From Bradyrhizobium sp. 1 (GTDB taxonomy: Bacteria > Pseudomonadota > Alphaproteobacteria > Rhizobiales > Xanthobacteraceae): 64,000 nt of DNA. Positions 24,976-33,369 of this stretch are shown in pieces. How positions within the stretch are numbered: position 1 is the stretch's first letter; every line of letters begins with the position of its first letter. The stretch covers positions 124,001-188,000 of the forward strand of contig NZ_JADPJH010000034.1 of assembly GCF_023073315.1 (NCBI RefSeq). The letters run 5' to 3'. The notes beneath the pieces are model-generated. The model was not told the DNA's origin. It saw nothing but the letters and a program-made list of their open reading frames with translations, and made no database searches. A program made the position numbers and the translations under genes.

Positions 24976-26144
24976 GACGTCAGCACCACGCAATCATCGG
25001 GCGTGAACCAGGCGACGACGTGCTGGTTCAGGCTGTAGGCGTCGACGTCGAGGCGCGCACTGTTGGCGACGGAGGCCTGCACCATCCCGCCGGTATCGAG
25101 CTTCACCTTGTAGGTGGTGGTACCGCCGAGATAGCAGATGTCGGCGATGACGCCGTCGAGCCGGTTGATCGCCGTTTCATGACCGGCCTCGCTCACCGGG
25201 CCGCGGCGCGACAGCTTGACCTTCTCGGGACGGATCGCGACCGACAATTTTCCCGCGCCAACCGGCTCGCGCGGCTCCGCCACGACCAAGGCCCCGGCAC
25301 CGCTTGTGCCGATGACCAGACGATGACCATCGCGCAATTTGGATTCGGCCTCGAACAGATTGATATCGCCGACGAACTCCGCGATCCAGCGCGAGCGCGG
25401 CGCCTCGTAGAGTTCGCGGGGGCTGGCGACCTGCGCGAGCTTGCCGGCCTTCATCACGCCGATCCGGCTCGCCATCGTCATGGCCTCCTCCTGGTCGTGG
25501 GTGACGATGATGAAGGTCATGCCGAGCCGGCGCTGCAGCTCCATCAGCTCGCCTTGCGTGTTTTCGCGTAACTTCTTGTCCAGCGCCGCGAGCGGCTCGT
25601 CGAGCAGCAGCAGTTGCGGACGGCGTGCCAGTGCGCGCGCCAGTGCGACGCGCTGGCGCTGGCCGCCTGAGAGCTGATCCGGCTTGCGCTTCTCCAGCCC
25701 CTCGAGCTTCACCAGCGCGACCATCTCGGCCACGCGCGTGGCGATGTCGGCGCGCGCCAGACGCGCGCGCTTCAGGCCGAAGGCAATGTTGTCGCGCACG
25801 GAGAGATGCGGAAACAGCGCGTAATTCTGGAACATCATGTTGATCGGGCGTTCATGCGGCAGCGCCTGCGCGATGTCCTTGCCGCCGAGCAGGATGCGTC
25901 CCTCGTCGGGCGCCTCGAAGCCGGCGAGCATGCGCAGCAGCGTGGTCTTGCCGCAGCCGCTGGGCCCGAGCAGCGCAAAGAACTCGCCGGCCTTGATGTC
26001 GAGCGACACGCCGTCCACGGCCCGAAACGTCCCGAACGTCTTGGCCACGCCCTCGATGCGCAGCAACGGCTGACCCGCCGCCGGATACGCATCCGCGCCG
26101 ACCGCATCGGCTGCAGCGTCTGTCCTGGGCAAATCGTCCGTCAT
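24972..26144 (-). CDS. ABC transporter ATP-binding protein, PotA/PotG type
   Basis: This 390-residue ATPase has Walker A GPSGCGKTT (60-68), the signature LSGGQRQR, Walker B LLLLDEPLAALD and a C-terminal TOBE-type regulatory domain (about 300-385), the layout of PotG. The ATG at 26144 follows GGCAGGGACC; a TTG four codons upstream is weaker. It starts 52 bp after the glpD stop on the same strand, so it may be transcribed with glpD. No binding-protein gene (PotF) lies in the cluster. Confidence 0.9.
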   Translation of the reverse strand: MTDDLPRTDAAADAVGADAYPAAGQPLLRIEGVAKTFGTFRAVDGVSLDIKAGEFFALLGPSGCGKTTLLRMLAGFEAPDEGRILLGGKDIAQALPHERPINMMFQNYALFPHLSVRDNIAFGLKRARLARADIATRVAEMVALVKLEGLEKRKPDQLSGGQRQRVALARALARRPQLLLLDEPLAALDKKLRENTQGELMELQRRLGMTFIIVTHDQEEAMTMASRIGVMKAGKLAQVASPRELYEAPRSRWIAEFVGDINLFEAESKLRDGHRLVIGTSGAGALVVAEPREPVGAGKLSVAIRPEKVKLSRRGPVSEAGHETAINRLDGVIADICYLGGTTTYKVKLDTGGMVQASVANSARLDVDAYSLNQHVVAWFTPDDCVVLTS

Positions 26145-26196
26145 GGTCCCTGCCAACCCCGATTCCGCCGCACGCTAGCGGCCCAGCGTCCCTAGC

Positions 26197-27675
26197 TCAA
26201 CCGCTTCGGGGCGGATCTTTCACACCCGCCATGAACGCCGCGAGCGCGACGCGGTCCGCAACGGGCATCGTAAGATCCAGCTTCGAGCGCCGCCAAAGGA
26301 CGTCCTCCGGAAAACGCGCCCATTCGCGGGCCATGAGATAGCGCACCTCGGCACCGGTCAGCTCGGGACCGAAGGACGGGCCTAGCTCTTCGCGCGTCTT
26401 CGCCTCGCCGAGCACCGTCGATAGCCGGGAGCCGTAGGCCCCGACCAGGCGCTGGGCCTCCGGCTCCGACAGAAACCGCCAGCGGTCGCGCGCAAGGTCG
26501 ACCTCGTGATCGAAACGGTCCCAGGCGAAGTCTCCGCCGGGCAACGCGGCGCCGGCGGTCCAGGGCGGCGACATCGGATAGAATGGCGTGAGCCGCGTCA
26601 CCGCCCGCTCCGCGCGCAGGCGCGAGGTGGTGACGTCACCACCGAACATCGTGATCAGCGGCGCCTTGCGTCGGCGTGCATGGAACAGCGTGGTGCCGTC
26701 GCGTCGCCGTGCGGACGCCAGTGTCAGGTTGACGCCTGAGACCGTGCGCACCACGTCGGTCGGGGCGACGCGCTCACGGAAATAGCGGCTGGCTGCGTCG
26801 CAGAGATAGCTGACGTCGGCGCACGGCATCGCCACGATCGCGGGATCGCCGGTGAAAGCATGCGTGACCGTGCCGATCAGCGTGAAGTCACGCTCGAACG
26901 GCCGGGCGAAGATCAGCCGTCCATCATTGTTCTGGAAGACGTAGACATTCTCGGAATCGAACAACCTGGGCACGATGATCTGGCTCATCTGGGTCGCCGC
27001 CATCGCGGGCTGCGGCTGCCGCAGCACTGTGTCGGCGACCATCGACGTCCAGCCGCCGGAGGCGTTGGCGAGCGCCCTCGCCGTGATCGTCCGGCGAAGG
27101 CCACGATCGACCACCGCGAGGCGCCAGGTATCGGTTCTGTCGGCACGGACGCAGCGCGCCCCGGTCCGGATCACAGCACCGCGTTCGGCGGCATCCAGCG
27201 CCGTGAGCACCACCAGGCGGGAATCATCGACCACGCAATCCGAATATTCGAACGCGGTGCCGAACGGACGCTTCAGCGCGTTGCCGACCGGATGATGCGT
27301 GATGTCGAGCGTGGTCGCGGCAGGCAGTCCGCTGCGGTTCGTCAGGCTGTCATAGACATAGAGGCCTGCGCGCAGCAGCCATGGCGGGCGCTCCTCGGAA
27401 TGGGCGGGGATCACGAAACGCATCGGCCGCACCAGATGCGGCGCGATGGCAAGCCAGGTCCGCCGCTCGGCCAGCGCCCGGCGCACCCGCCAAAAACCGC
27501 GGCGCTCCAGCACCGACAGATCGCCATGGATCAGCCGCGGCGTCGCCGACGAGGCCGCGCCGCCGAGATCGCCCTGCTCCAGCAGGATGACCCTTAAGCC
27601 CCGGCCGGCCGCATCGCGGGCGAGGCCGACGCCGTTCAGGCCGCCGCCGATGATCGCAAGGTCGTAATCCGCCAT
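26197..27675 (-). CDS. glpD: Glycerol-3-phosphate dehydrogenase (FAD)
   Basis: This 492-residue flavoenzyme opens with the FAD-binding dinucleotide fold (GGGLNGVGLARDAAGRG from 10) and continues with TPRLIHGDLSVLERRGFWRVRRALAERRTWLAIAPHL, then a DAO-type domain and a C-terminal GlpD cap (YLMAREWARFPEDVLWRRSKLDL). It oxidises glycerol 3-phosphate to dihydroxyacetone phosphate and feeds electrons to the respiratory quinone at the inner membrane. The 52-bp gap to the PotG-like gene suggests one transcript, which raises the possibility that the transporter supplies a glycerol-phosphate compound. Confidence 0.93.
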   Translation of the reverse strand: MADYDLAIIGGGLNGVGLARDAAGRGLRVILLEQGDLGGAASSATPRLIHGDLSVLERRGFWRVRRALAERRTWLAIAPHLVRPMRFVIPAHSEERPPWLLRAGLYVYDSLTNRSGLPAATTLDITHHPVGNALKRPFGTAFEYSDCVVDDSRLVVLTALDAAERGAVIRTGARCVRADRTDTWRLAVVDRGLRRTITARALANASGGWTSMVADTVLRQPQPAMAATQMSQIIVPRLFDSENVYVFQNNDGRLIFARPFERDFTLIGTVTHAFTGDPAIVAMPCADVSYLCDAASRYFRERVAPTDVVRTVSGVNLTLASARRRDGTTLFHARRRKAPLITMFGGDVTTSRLRAERAVTRLTPFYPMSPPWTAGAALPGGDFAWDRFDHEVDLARDRWRFLSEPEAQRLVGAYGSRLSTVLGEAKTREELGPSFGPELTGAEVRYLMAREWARFPEDVLWRRSKLDLTMPVADRVALAAFMAGVKDPPRSG

Positions 27676-27720
27676 GAAGCCGTCGAGAGGAAGCCAAGGG
27701 AAAGCGCGCCTCCCTCACTA

Positions 27721-27820
27721 GAGCCATTTCCGTTCCGATGAAATCAGAACGGGGCTCTCGTCTCTTCTTTTTGACGCGTTTTCTTGACGCGAACCGGTAC
27801 CCACTTCGCTCCAAAACGCT
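27721..27820. repeat. Dispersed palindromic repeats between the EAL gene and glpD
   Basis: The first part (27721-27757) is an imperfect palindrome with GAGCC...GGCTC ends and inner arms CCGTTC/GAACGG. The second part (27787-27820) reads GCGAACCGGTACCCACTTCGC followed by CCAAAACGCT; it is the reverse complement of the rhizobial repeat AGCGTTTT-GAG-GAAGTGGG. A second, diverged copy of that part follows lhgO at 31815. Together they fill the 145-bp gap and may end the transcript of the EAL gene. Confidence 0.7.
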
Positions 27821-30508
27821 TTAGCCGGTCTTGAGCGCAAGCTCCATGGCCTCGGCGCGGCCGACGAGGCCGGCATATTTGCCGATCGGCAGCGGCTTGC
27901 CGAGCAGATAGCCCTGCACGCCGTCACAGCCCTCCTTGGCGAGGAAGGCGAGCTGCTCGACCGTCTCGACACCCTCGGCAACGATCGACATTTCGAGACC
28001 GTGGCCAAGATCGATCACCGCGCGCACGATCGCCGCCGATTGCGGGTTGCGGCCGAGATTGATGATGAAGGCGCGGTCGATCTTGATCTTGTCGAACGGG
28101 AACGCCTGGAGATAGCTCAGCGAGGAATAGCCGCTGCCGAAATCGTCCATCGAGATGCGCACGCCAAGCGACTTCAGCCGGCGCAGCAATGCCAGGCCGC
28201 GATCAAAATCCTCGATCAGCACGCCCTCGGTGATCTCGAGCTCGAGGCGGCCGGGCGCCAGACCCGTCTCGATCAGGATCGAATGGACCAGTCCGACGAC
28301 GTCGCCGCGCATGAACTGCGCCGGCGACAGATTGACCGCGACCTGGAGCGGCTTCGGCCAGGACGCGGCTTCGCGGCAGGCCTGCCGCAAAATCCACTCG
28401 CCCATTTCGACGATCAGGCCGCTCTCTTCCGCGATCGGGATGAATTCGGCCGGCGAGACCTGGCCGCGCACCGGATGCTGCCAGCGCGCAAGCGCCTCGA
28501 AACCGATGATCTCGCTCTCGGCGACGCTGTGGCCCGTGGCACCCTGCGGCTGAAACGCCAGCGACAGCTCGCCGTTCTTGATCGCCATCGACAGGTCCTG
28601 ATGCAGCACGCGGCGATCGCGGATCTGCCGGTCCATCTCCGGCTCGTAGAGGCTGATCGTGCCGCGCGACTTCTGCTTGGCGCGGAACAGCGCCGCTCCG
28701 GCATTGGCGAGCAGCGAGGCGGCATCAGTGCCATTGTGCGGGAAGATCGACATGCCGGTGGTGACACCGGCGCGGACCGGCCGGCCATCGATCTGGAATT
28801 CCTCGGCGACGGCATCACCGATCTGCTGCGCCAGTGAAAGACCGGCCTCAGGCTGCTTGCCGTCGATGATCAGGCCGAATTCGTCGCCGGACAGGCGCGC
28901 CACCACGCCGCCGCGCGCGGAATCCTGGAGCCGCTGGGCGACCTCGACCAGGAGCTTGTCGCCGAGCGCATGACCGAAGACGTCGTTGACCTCCTTGAGG
29001 CCGTCGAGGTCGACGCAGAGGACGGCGAACTCCTCGCTGGTGCCTTCGCAGGCCTCGATCATCTGTGTCAGCGCCTGCAAGAAGGCGGCGCGGTTCGGCA
29101 GATCGGTCAGGCCATCATGATAGGCCATGTGCGCCATGCGCGACTCGGTCTGCCGGCGGTCGGTGACGTCTTCGTGGGTCTTGATCAGATATTGCGGCTC
29201 GCCGGAATCGCTCAGCACGGTGGCGCGGCGGGTCAGGAACAGCCGCAGGCCGTCCTTGGTGGAGATCGGATGCTCCTCGGTGATCATCCCGCGTTTCTTG
29301 ATCGCGGCCTCGTCGCGCGCGATGATCAGCTTGGCTTCCTTGGGATTGAAGATGTCGGACGCGGTCAGGCCGGTTGCATCCTCGCGCCGGCGGTTGAGGA
29401 TCGTCTCCGCGCTGCGATTGGCGAGCAGATAGCGGCCGTCCTTGACCTGCTCCACGATCAGCGCGACCGGGATGTTGTCGACCACGAGCTCCAAAAACTT
29501 CTTCGTGCTCTCCAGCTCCTGCGACAGCGAGCGGCGGTCGGTGATGTCCTCGAACACCACCAGCAGGAATTCAGGCTTGTTGCTCTCGTTGCGGACCACG
29601 ATCCGGATCGAGGCCACCATGCGCTGGGTCGCGCCGCGCTCGACCTCGAATTCGTTGCGGTACTGGCCGGCGGGCGCGATCAGCGCCGCGCGATCGGTCG
29701 CCTCGATGGCGGCCGCCGAATTCGGCCCGAACAGCTCGCGCGCGTTCTTGCCGACGACCTGGTCGCGCGAGAACCCCCAGAAGCGCTCATAGGCGCTGTT
29801 GGCGAAGATGTAGCGGCCGTCCTCGATGTTCTTGGCGGCAACGCAGGCCGGCACGTTATCGAGCACGGTTTCCAGGAACTGCTTGGTGGAAGCGAGCTGC
29901 CGCGACAGCTTGCGCTGCTCGCTGACGTCCAGATGGGTTGCCACCGAGCCGCCGTTCGGCAATACGAAATATTTCACCAGGATGGCGCGGCCATCCGGCA
30001 GTTCGGTGATCAGGCCGTTGGGGCTCGCCGCCTTCTCGTAGAACTCGTCGTCGGAGACGCCGCCGATGACCCCGCGCTCGCGCCTGAGCTCGAGGATGTC
30101 GAAGCCGGTCATGCCGGCCCACAGCTCCGAGCGCGCCAGGCCGTAGATATCGAGATAACGGTCATTGCAGAAGATGACGCGCCGCTGCGCATCCGTCATC
30201 ACCACGCCCTGGTTGAGATTGTTCATGGCGGAGGAGACGAAGGCGTTGCGGCGCAGTTGCGACCGCTTGGCCCGGCGCAGCGCGGAATGGATCCACAACG
30301 CGACGGACGCCAGGAACGCGCAAACGACAATGCCCCCGATCAGGGTTTCCCAGATCAGGTTCGGATCGAGCTTGCCGAGATAGCTCGGCGCCTCGAAACT
30401 GTCCGACAGCGCAAAGGCACGCGCAGGCGCGACCGCGCCGGCCAGGCACACGGCGGCCTGCACAGCAATCGGAAGCATGCTGCCCGCGTGCCAGTTCTTT
30501 TCAGCCAT
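27821..30508 (-). CDS. Membrane PAS-PAS-PAS-GGDEF-EAL cyclic-di-GMP protein
   Basis: This 895-residue protein has an N-terminal signal-like helix (about 12-31), a second membrane helix (about 52-72), three PAS domains (about 88-195, 205-325 and 330-450), a GGDEF domain (about 455-615) and an EAL domain (about 630-885). The GGDEF core reads SGDEF, a variant often still active, but the RxxD inhibitory site is absent. The EAL domain has GFEALARW, NLSPAQF, DDFGSGYSSLSYL and KIDRAF, so phosphodiesterase activity is expected. It may make or break c-di-GMP according to PAS signals. It is divergent from lhgO and followed by repeats. Confidence 0.9.
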   Translation of the reverse strand: MAEKNWHAGSMLPIAVQAAVCLAGAVAPARAFALSDSFEAPSYLGKLDPNLIWETLIGGIVVCAFLASVALWIHSALRRAKRSQLRRNAFVSSAMNNLNQGVVMTDAQRRVIFCNDRYLDIYGLARSELWAGMTGFDILELRRERGVIGGVSDDEFYEKAASPNGLITELPDGRAILVKYFVLPNGGSVATHLDVSEQRKLSRQLASTKQFLETVLDNVPACVAAKNIEDGRYIFANSAYERFWGFSRDQVVGKNARELFGPNSAAAIEATDRAALIAPAGQYRNEFEVERGATQRMVASIRIVVRNESNKPEFLLVVFEDITDRRSLSQELESTKKFLELVVDNIPVALIVEQVKDGRYLLANRSAETILNRRREDATGLTASDIFNPKEAKLIIARDEAAIKKRGMITEEHPISTKDGLRLFLTRRATVLSDSGEPQYLIKTHEDVTDRRQTESRMAHMAYHDGLTDLPNRAAFLQALTQMIEACEGTSEEFAVLCVDLDGLKEVNDVFGHALGDKLLVEVAQRLQDSARGGVVARLSGDEFGLIIDGKQPEAGLSLAQQIGDAVAEEFQIDGRPVRAGVTTGMSIFPHNGTDAASLLANAGAALFRAKQKSRGTISLYEPEMDRQIRDRRVLHQDLSMAIKNGELSLAFQPQGATGHSVAESEIIGFEALARWQHPVRGQVSPAEFIPIAEESGLIVEMGEWILRQACREAASWPKPLQVAVNLSPAQFMRGDVVGLVHSILIETGLAPGRLELEITEGVLIEDFDRGLALLRRLKSLGVRISMDDFGSGYSSLSYLQAFPFDKIKIDRAFIINLGRNPQSAAIVRAVIDLGHGLEMSIVAEGVETVEQLAFLAKEGCDGVQGYLLGKPLPIGKYAGLVGRAEAMELALKTG

Positions 30509-30710
30509 CAGCCACCCGCGATTTCAACGTCGGATTGTCTGGCCTCGCCGGTTTGGATCGGGTAAACGCCTGTACGCGCAACAGAAAAATGTGACGCCAA
30601 ATACGGCAATTGCCCTGACATGATAAATGCTTCCTTAACGGAAAACGGCCCCGCGCCCTCGTTCTCGCCCCCAATGCCACCGGCGCTTCCAGCGGACAGC
30701 CTGCACAACC

Positions 30711-31814
30711 ATGGATAGGGTCGATTGCATCGTCATCGGAGCCGGCGTGGTCGGGCTCGCCGTGGCTCGAAAGCTCGCGCAGGCCGGGCGCGAGGTGATC
30801 GTGCTGGAGGAGGCCGAGGCGATCGGCACCATCACCTCCTCGCGCAACAGCGAGGTGATCCATGCCGGCATCTACTACCGCGCCGGGAGCTGGATGGCGC
30901 GGATGTGCGTCGACGGCAAGCACGCGCTCTACCGCTACTGCGGCGAGCGCGGCATCCCCCACAAGAATTGCGGCAAGCTGATCGTCGCGACCAATCCGAA
31001 AGAGACCGAGAAGCTGCAATCGATCAAGGCGCATGCCGAGGCCAATGGCGTGCTCGACATGCAGCTGCTCACGGGCGAGGCCGCACGCGCGCTGGAGCCG
31101 GCGCTCGCCTGCGACGCCGCGCTGCTCTCGCCCTCGACCGGCATCATCGACAGCCACGCCTACATGCTCTCGCTGCGCGGCGAGGCCGAGGCAGCCGGCG
31201 CGGTCTTTGCGTTTCACACCCCGCTGATCCGCGCCAAGGCGGCAGCCGGAATCATTGAAGTCGAGGCCGGCGGCGAGGCGCCGATGGCGCTGCAATGCAG
31301 CCTCCTCGTCAACGCCGCGGGGCTCGGGGCGACGAATGTCGCGCGCCACATCGACGGCATGCCGCTGGACCGGATTCCACTGGCCTATCTCGCCAAGGGA
31401 AATTACTTCAGCTGCAACGCCAAGGCGCCGTTCTCGCGCCTGATCTATCCGGTGCCCGAGCCTGGCGGCCTCGGCGTGCATCTGACACTGGACATGGCGG
31501 GGCAGGCGCGTTTCGGCCCCGACGTCGAGTGGATCGAAACGATCAACTACGAGGTCGACCCGTCACGTGCCGAACGCTTCTATCCGGCGATCCGCAGGTA
31601 CTGGCCGACGCTGCCCGATGGCGCGTTGATGCCGAGCTATTCAGGCATCCGCCCGAAGATCGTGCCACCGGCGGTGGCCACGCAGGATTTCCTGATGCAG
31701 GGCCCGCGCGATCACGGCGTCGAAGGACTGATCAATTTGTTCGGCATTGAATCGCCGGGGCTGACGTCTTCGCTCGCAATCGCCGATCACGTCGCCGAGC
31801 TCGCAGGCATTTAG
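30711..31814 (+). CDS. lhgO: FAD-dependent oxidoreductase, L-2-hydroxyglutarate oxidase-like
   Basis: This 367-residue flavoprotein starts with an FAD fold (DCIVIGAGVVGLAVARKLAQAG) and has the LhgO-type phrases NSEVIHAGIYYRAGSWMARMCVDGK, GIIDSHAYMLSL and YPVPEPGGLGVHLTLDMAGQARFGPDVEW near the substrate site. LhgO oxidises L-2-hydroxyglutarate to 2-oxoglutarate and sends electrons to the respiratory chain. The exact substrate could differ. The start is preceded by a weak ribosome-binding site. A repeat begins in the base after the stop codon. Confidence 0.85.
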   Translation: MDRVDCIVIGAGVVGLAVARKLAQAGREVIVLEEAEAIGTITSSRNSEVIHAGIYYRAGSWMARMCVDGKHALYRYCGERGIPHKNCGKLIVATNPKETEKLQSIKAHAEANGVLDMQLLTGEAARALEPALACDAALLSPSTGIIDSHAYMLSLRGEAEAAGAVFAFHTPLIRAKAAAGIIEVEAGGEAPMALQCSLLVNAAGLGATNVARHIDGMPLDRIPLAYLAKGNYFSCNAKAPFSRLIYPVPEPGGLGVHLTLDMAGQARFGPDVEWIETINYEVDPSRAERFYPAIRRYWPTLPDGALMPSYSGIRPKIVPPAVATQDFLMQGPRDHGVEGLINLFGIESPGLTSSLAIADHVAELAGI

Positions 31815-31910
31815 AGCGTTTTCGAGTGAAGTGGGGACCAACGCCGCGCAAACACGCGCACGCGATGCCGCACCTTGCAGCAGGGATGAGCGCGAACGCT
31901 CTCATCCCTG
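31815..31910. repeat. Dispersed repeat and hairpin after lhgO
   Basis: Positions 31815-31840 carry AGCGTTTTCGAGTGAAGTGG and following bases, a diverged copy of the repeat at 27787-27820 in the opposite orientation. It is followed by a perfect hairpin with arms CAGGGATGAG (31881-31890) and CTCATCCCTG (31901-31910). The hairpin could end the lhgO transcript, although no T tract follows. Confidence 0.65.
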
Positions 31911-31951
31911 CGTGAAAGGATGCGATCAACTTGACGCTGTTACAGGGATTA

Positions 31952-32131
31952 CTAGTGGAGCGTGTCGCCGTGCCTCAAACGCTCGATCTGGTCCTTGACC
32001 ATCAACTTCCGGCGCTTCAACTCAACAATTTGCAGGTCGTCTGTTGAAAGGTGCACGAGAGCTTCGTGCAATTCGTTTTCGAGAGTTTTATGCTTCCGTT
32101 CCAATTCAACCAGATGTGCCTGAATTGTCAT
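31952..32131 (-). CDS. YdcH/DUF465-like small protein
   Basis: This short gene encodes 59 residues beginning MTIQAHLVELERKHKTLE and ending with a helix LKRRKLMVKDQIERLRH. That two-helix pattern, with LKRRKLxxKDxIxxL at the end, is the YdcH (DUF465) family. The start ATG at 32129-32131 is preceded by GAGGAGGTTTCGA, an excellent ribosome-binding site. The function of the family is unknown. A second YdcH-like protein lies 330 bp away on the other strand. An overlapping plus-strand frame at 32044 is rejected in favour of this one. Confidence 0.85.
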   Translation of the reverse strand: MTIQAHLVELERKHKTLENELHEALVHLSTDDLQIVELKRRKLMVKDQIERLRHGDTLH

Positions 32132-32460
32132 TCGAAACCTCCTCGGTAGGGATGAACCTTGGATTCGATCCGGACGAGGAAGTCTACATCACCGATTCGT
32201 TCTGTCGATGGGTATCCGTCGTCGCAGTGTCATTTTTGAAAATTCATATGTAACGAAGCGTGAGTAATGGAACCACGCTGGAAAAATCCATGATATCAAT
32301 GCGCTTGCGCAGCACTGCCGCGAATCGTCGAAATATCTTGCGGGAGATCGATGGGCGGCTACCCGAGATCGCTTGCGATCACGCCGCGCAAGGACGATAA
32401 TTTCCACAGGGCATCCACAGCCTTAATCTCACGCCTATCGGTTTTTCGGCCACCGCAGAC
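32132..32460. other. 329-bp intergenic region between two YdcH-like genes
   Basis: I see no gene here. The region is richer in A and T than its neighbours and must hold the divergent promoters of the two YdcH-like genes. A short hairpin (GATCGC, TT loop, GCGATC) lies near 32370. No known operator or RNA structure was recognised. Confidence 0.5.
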
Positions 32461-32667
32461 ATGACCAATGAAGATGCGCGCGAACTCGAAACCGAGCTCG
32501 CCCGGTTGCACCAGGAACACCGAGATCTCGATGCCGCGATCGATGCACTGCATCAATCGCCTGCCCCCGACCTATTGCGGTTGCAGCGGTTGAAGAAGCG
32601 CAAGCTGTTGTTGCGCGACCGCATCGCGTTCATCGAAGACCAGATCACGCCCGACATCATCGCCTGA
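32461..32667 (+). CDS. YdcH/DUF465 family protein
   Basis: This 68-residue protein shows the same two-helix pattern as the gene on the opposite strand: ELETELARLHQEHRDLDAAIDAL, then LLRLQRLKKRKLLLRDRIAFIED. It is the clearer DUF465 member. No ribosome-binding site is obvious before the ATG at 32461. The role of these coiled-coil-like small proteins is not known; they are widespread in proteobacteria. Confidence 0.88.
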   Translation: MTNEDARELETELARLHQEHRDLDAAIDALHQSPAPDLLRLQRLKKRKLLLRDRIAFIEDQITPDIIA

Positions 32668-32794
32668 TCCACAGGGCAGCTTTTGCGGCAGCCCCGCCGC
32701 ATGTGAATCCGCTTGACTCCAAAAGAACAAAATAGGAACATTTAGCCAGCCCAACGCCCCTGGGAACGCCCGAGAAACACTGAGGATAACGCAG

Positions 32795-33013
32795 ATGTCG
32801 GCAACCGCCCTTCTCGACAACAGCCATTATGAACAGGCCTGCGATCAGGCGATCGCGATGTGCGACGGCAATCTGCGCAGCACCATCAAGGCGCTGATCA
32901 TGGCCAACGAATATCTGGAAGCAGAGCTGGAAGAATTGCAGGCGGCAATTTCGGCCGGCTGCATTCCGGAGACCTCGCGCGGCAAGATGCGGAGCAAGAG
33001 CAGCGCCGCCTGA
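32795..33013 (+). CDS. Conserved small hypothetical protein
   Basis: I do not recognise a named family for this 72-residue protein. It is predicted to be mostly helical, with HYEQACDQAIAMCDGNLRSTIKALIMANEYLEAELEELQAAI and a basic tail (GKMRSKSSAA). The helix NLRSTIKALIMANEYLEAELEEL could form a coiled coil. A Shine-Dalgarno-like GAGGATAACGCAG precedes the start, and a clean intrinsic terminator follows the stop within 5 bp, both supporting a real, separately transcribed gene. Confidence 0.75.
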   Translation: MSATALLDNSHYEQACDQAIAMCDGNLRSTIKALIMANEYLEAELEELQAAISAGCIPETSRGKMRSKSSAA

Positions 33014-33017
33014 GTTT

Positions 33018-33049
33018 CAAAGCGCGACGAGATCGCGCTTTGATTTTTT
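33018..33049 (+). terminator. Intrinsic terminator after the 72-residue gene
   Basis: Perfect 10-bp arms CAAAGCGCGA (33018-33027) and TCGCGCTTTG (33033-33042) are followed by ATTTTTT. It begins 5 bp after the stop codon. It also forms the left half of a composite repeat shared with 37280-37402. Confidence 0.85.
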
Positions 33050-33050
33050 C

Positions 33051-33097
33051 AGCATGATCTTATCGGAAAACCGCTTCACACTTTTCCGGATCATGCT
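33051..33097. repeat. AGCATGATC palindromic repeat, copy 1
   Basis: Outer arms AGCATGATC (33051-33059) and GATCATGCT (33089-33097) enclose inner arms GGAAAA and TTTTCC. The element recurs at 37333-37402 with the same order of parts, and I recognise it as a frequent Bradyrhizobium intergenic element. It ends 19 bp before the next gene start and so lies in its leader. Confidence 0.8.
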
Positions 33098-33115
33098 CCA
33101 TTGGAGCGCAACGCC

Positions 33116-33367
33116 ATGTCGGACGTGACCTATTACGTTGCAATGCCCTTCCTGATCGATGCTGACGGATCGCCTGTCGCGGGCGCCGCGGAGGAATGCC
33201 AGAGCTCGACGGCCGCGTTGCGGCGCGCCGAGATCTTGTCGCACGGTGCAGGCAACATCGGCGCGGTCGCGTTCAGCCGCAGCGGCGACCCCATGACAGG
33301 AGAATTCGGCGATGCCACGCTGCTGCGCAAATTCGGCAACGTGCCGGAAGATCTCGCCACGCTGTAA
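33116..33367 (+). CDS. Conserved small hypothetical protein
   Basis: This 83-residue protein has no family I can name. It reads as an alpha-beta domain: a strand TYYVAMPFLIDADG, a helix STAALRRAEILSHG, a strand NIGAVAFSRSGD and a helical C-terminus. The ATG at 33116 follows TTGGAGCGCAACGCC; the TTG in that string is in frame but unlikely as start. Its end is 3 bp from the convergent diguanylate cyclase gene. No signal peptide or membrane helix is seen. Confidence 0.75.
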   Translation: MSDVTYYVAMPFLIDADGSPVAGAAEECQSSTAALRRAEILSHGAGNIGAVAFSRSGDPMTGEFGDATLLRKFGNVPEDLATL

Positions 33368-33369
33368 GA

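Noticed and set aside
28970..30565. 531-residue open frame opposite the GGDEF-EAL gene
   Set aside because: Low-complexity Asp/Arg/Leu/Val composition typical of an antisense frame in high-GC DNA; the opposite strand has clear PAS and GGDEF domains.
32044..32253. 69-residue plus-strand frame near the YdcH-like genes
   Set aside because: It overlaps a 59-residue minus-strand YdcH-like gene that has a far better ribosome-binding site and family pattern.
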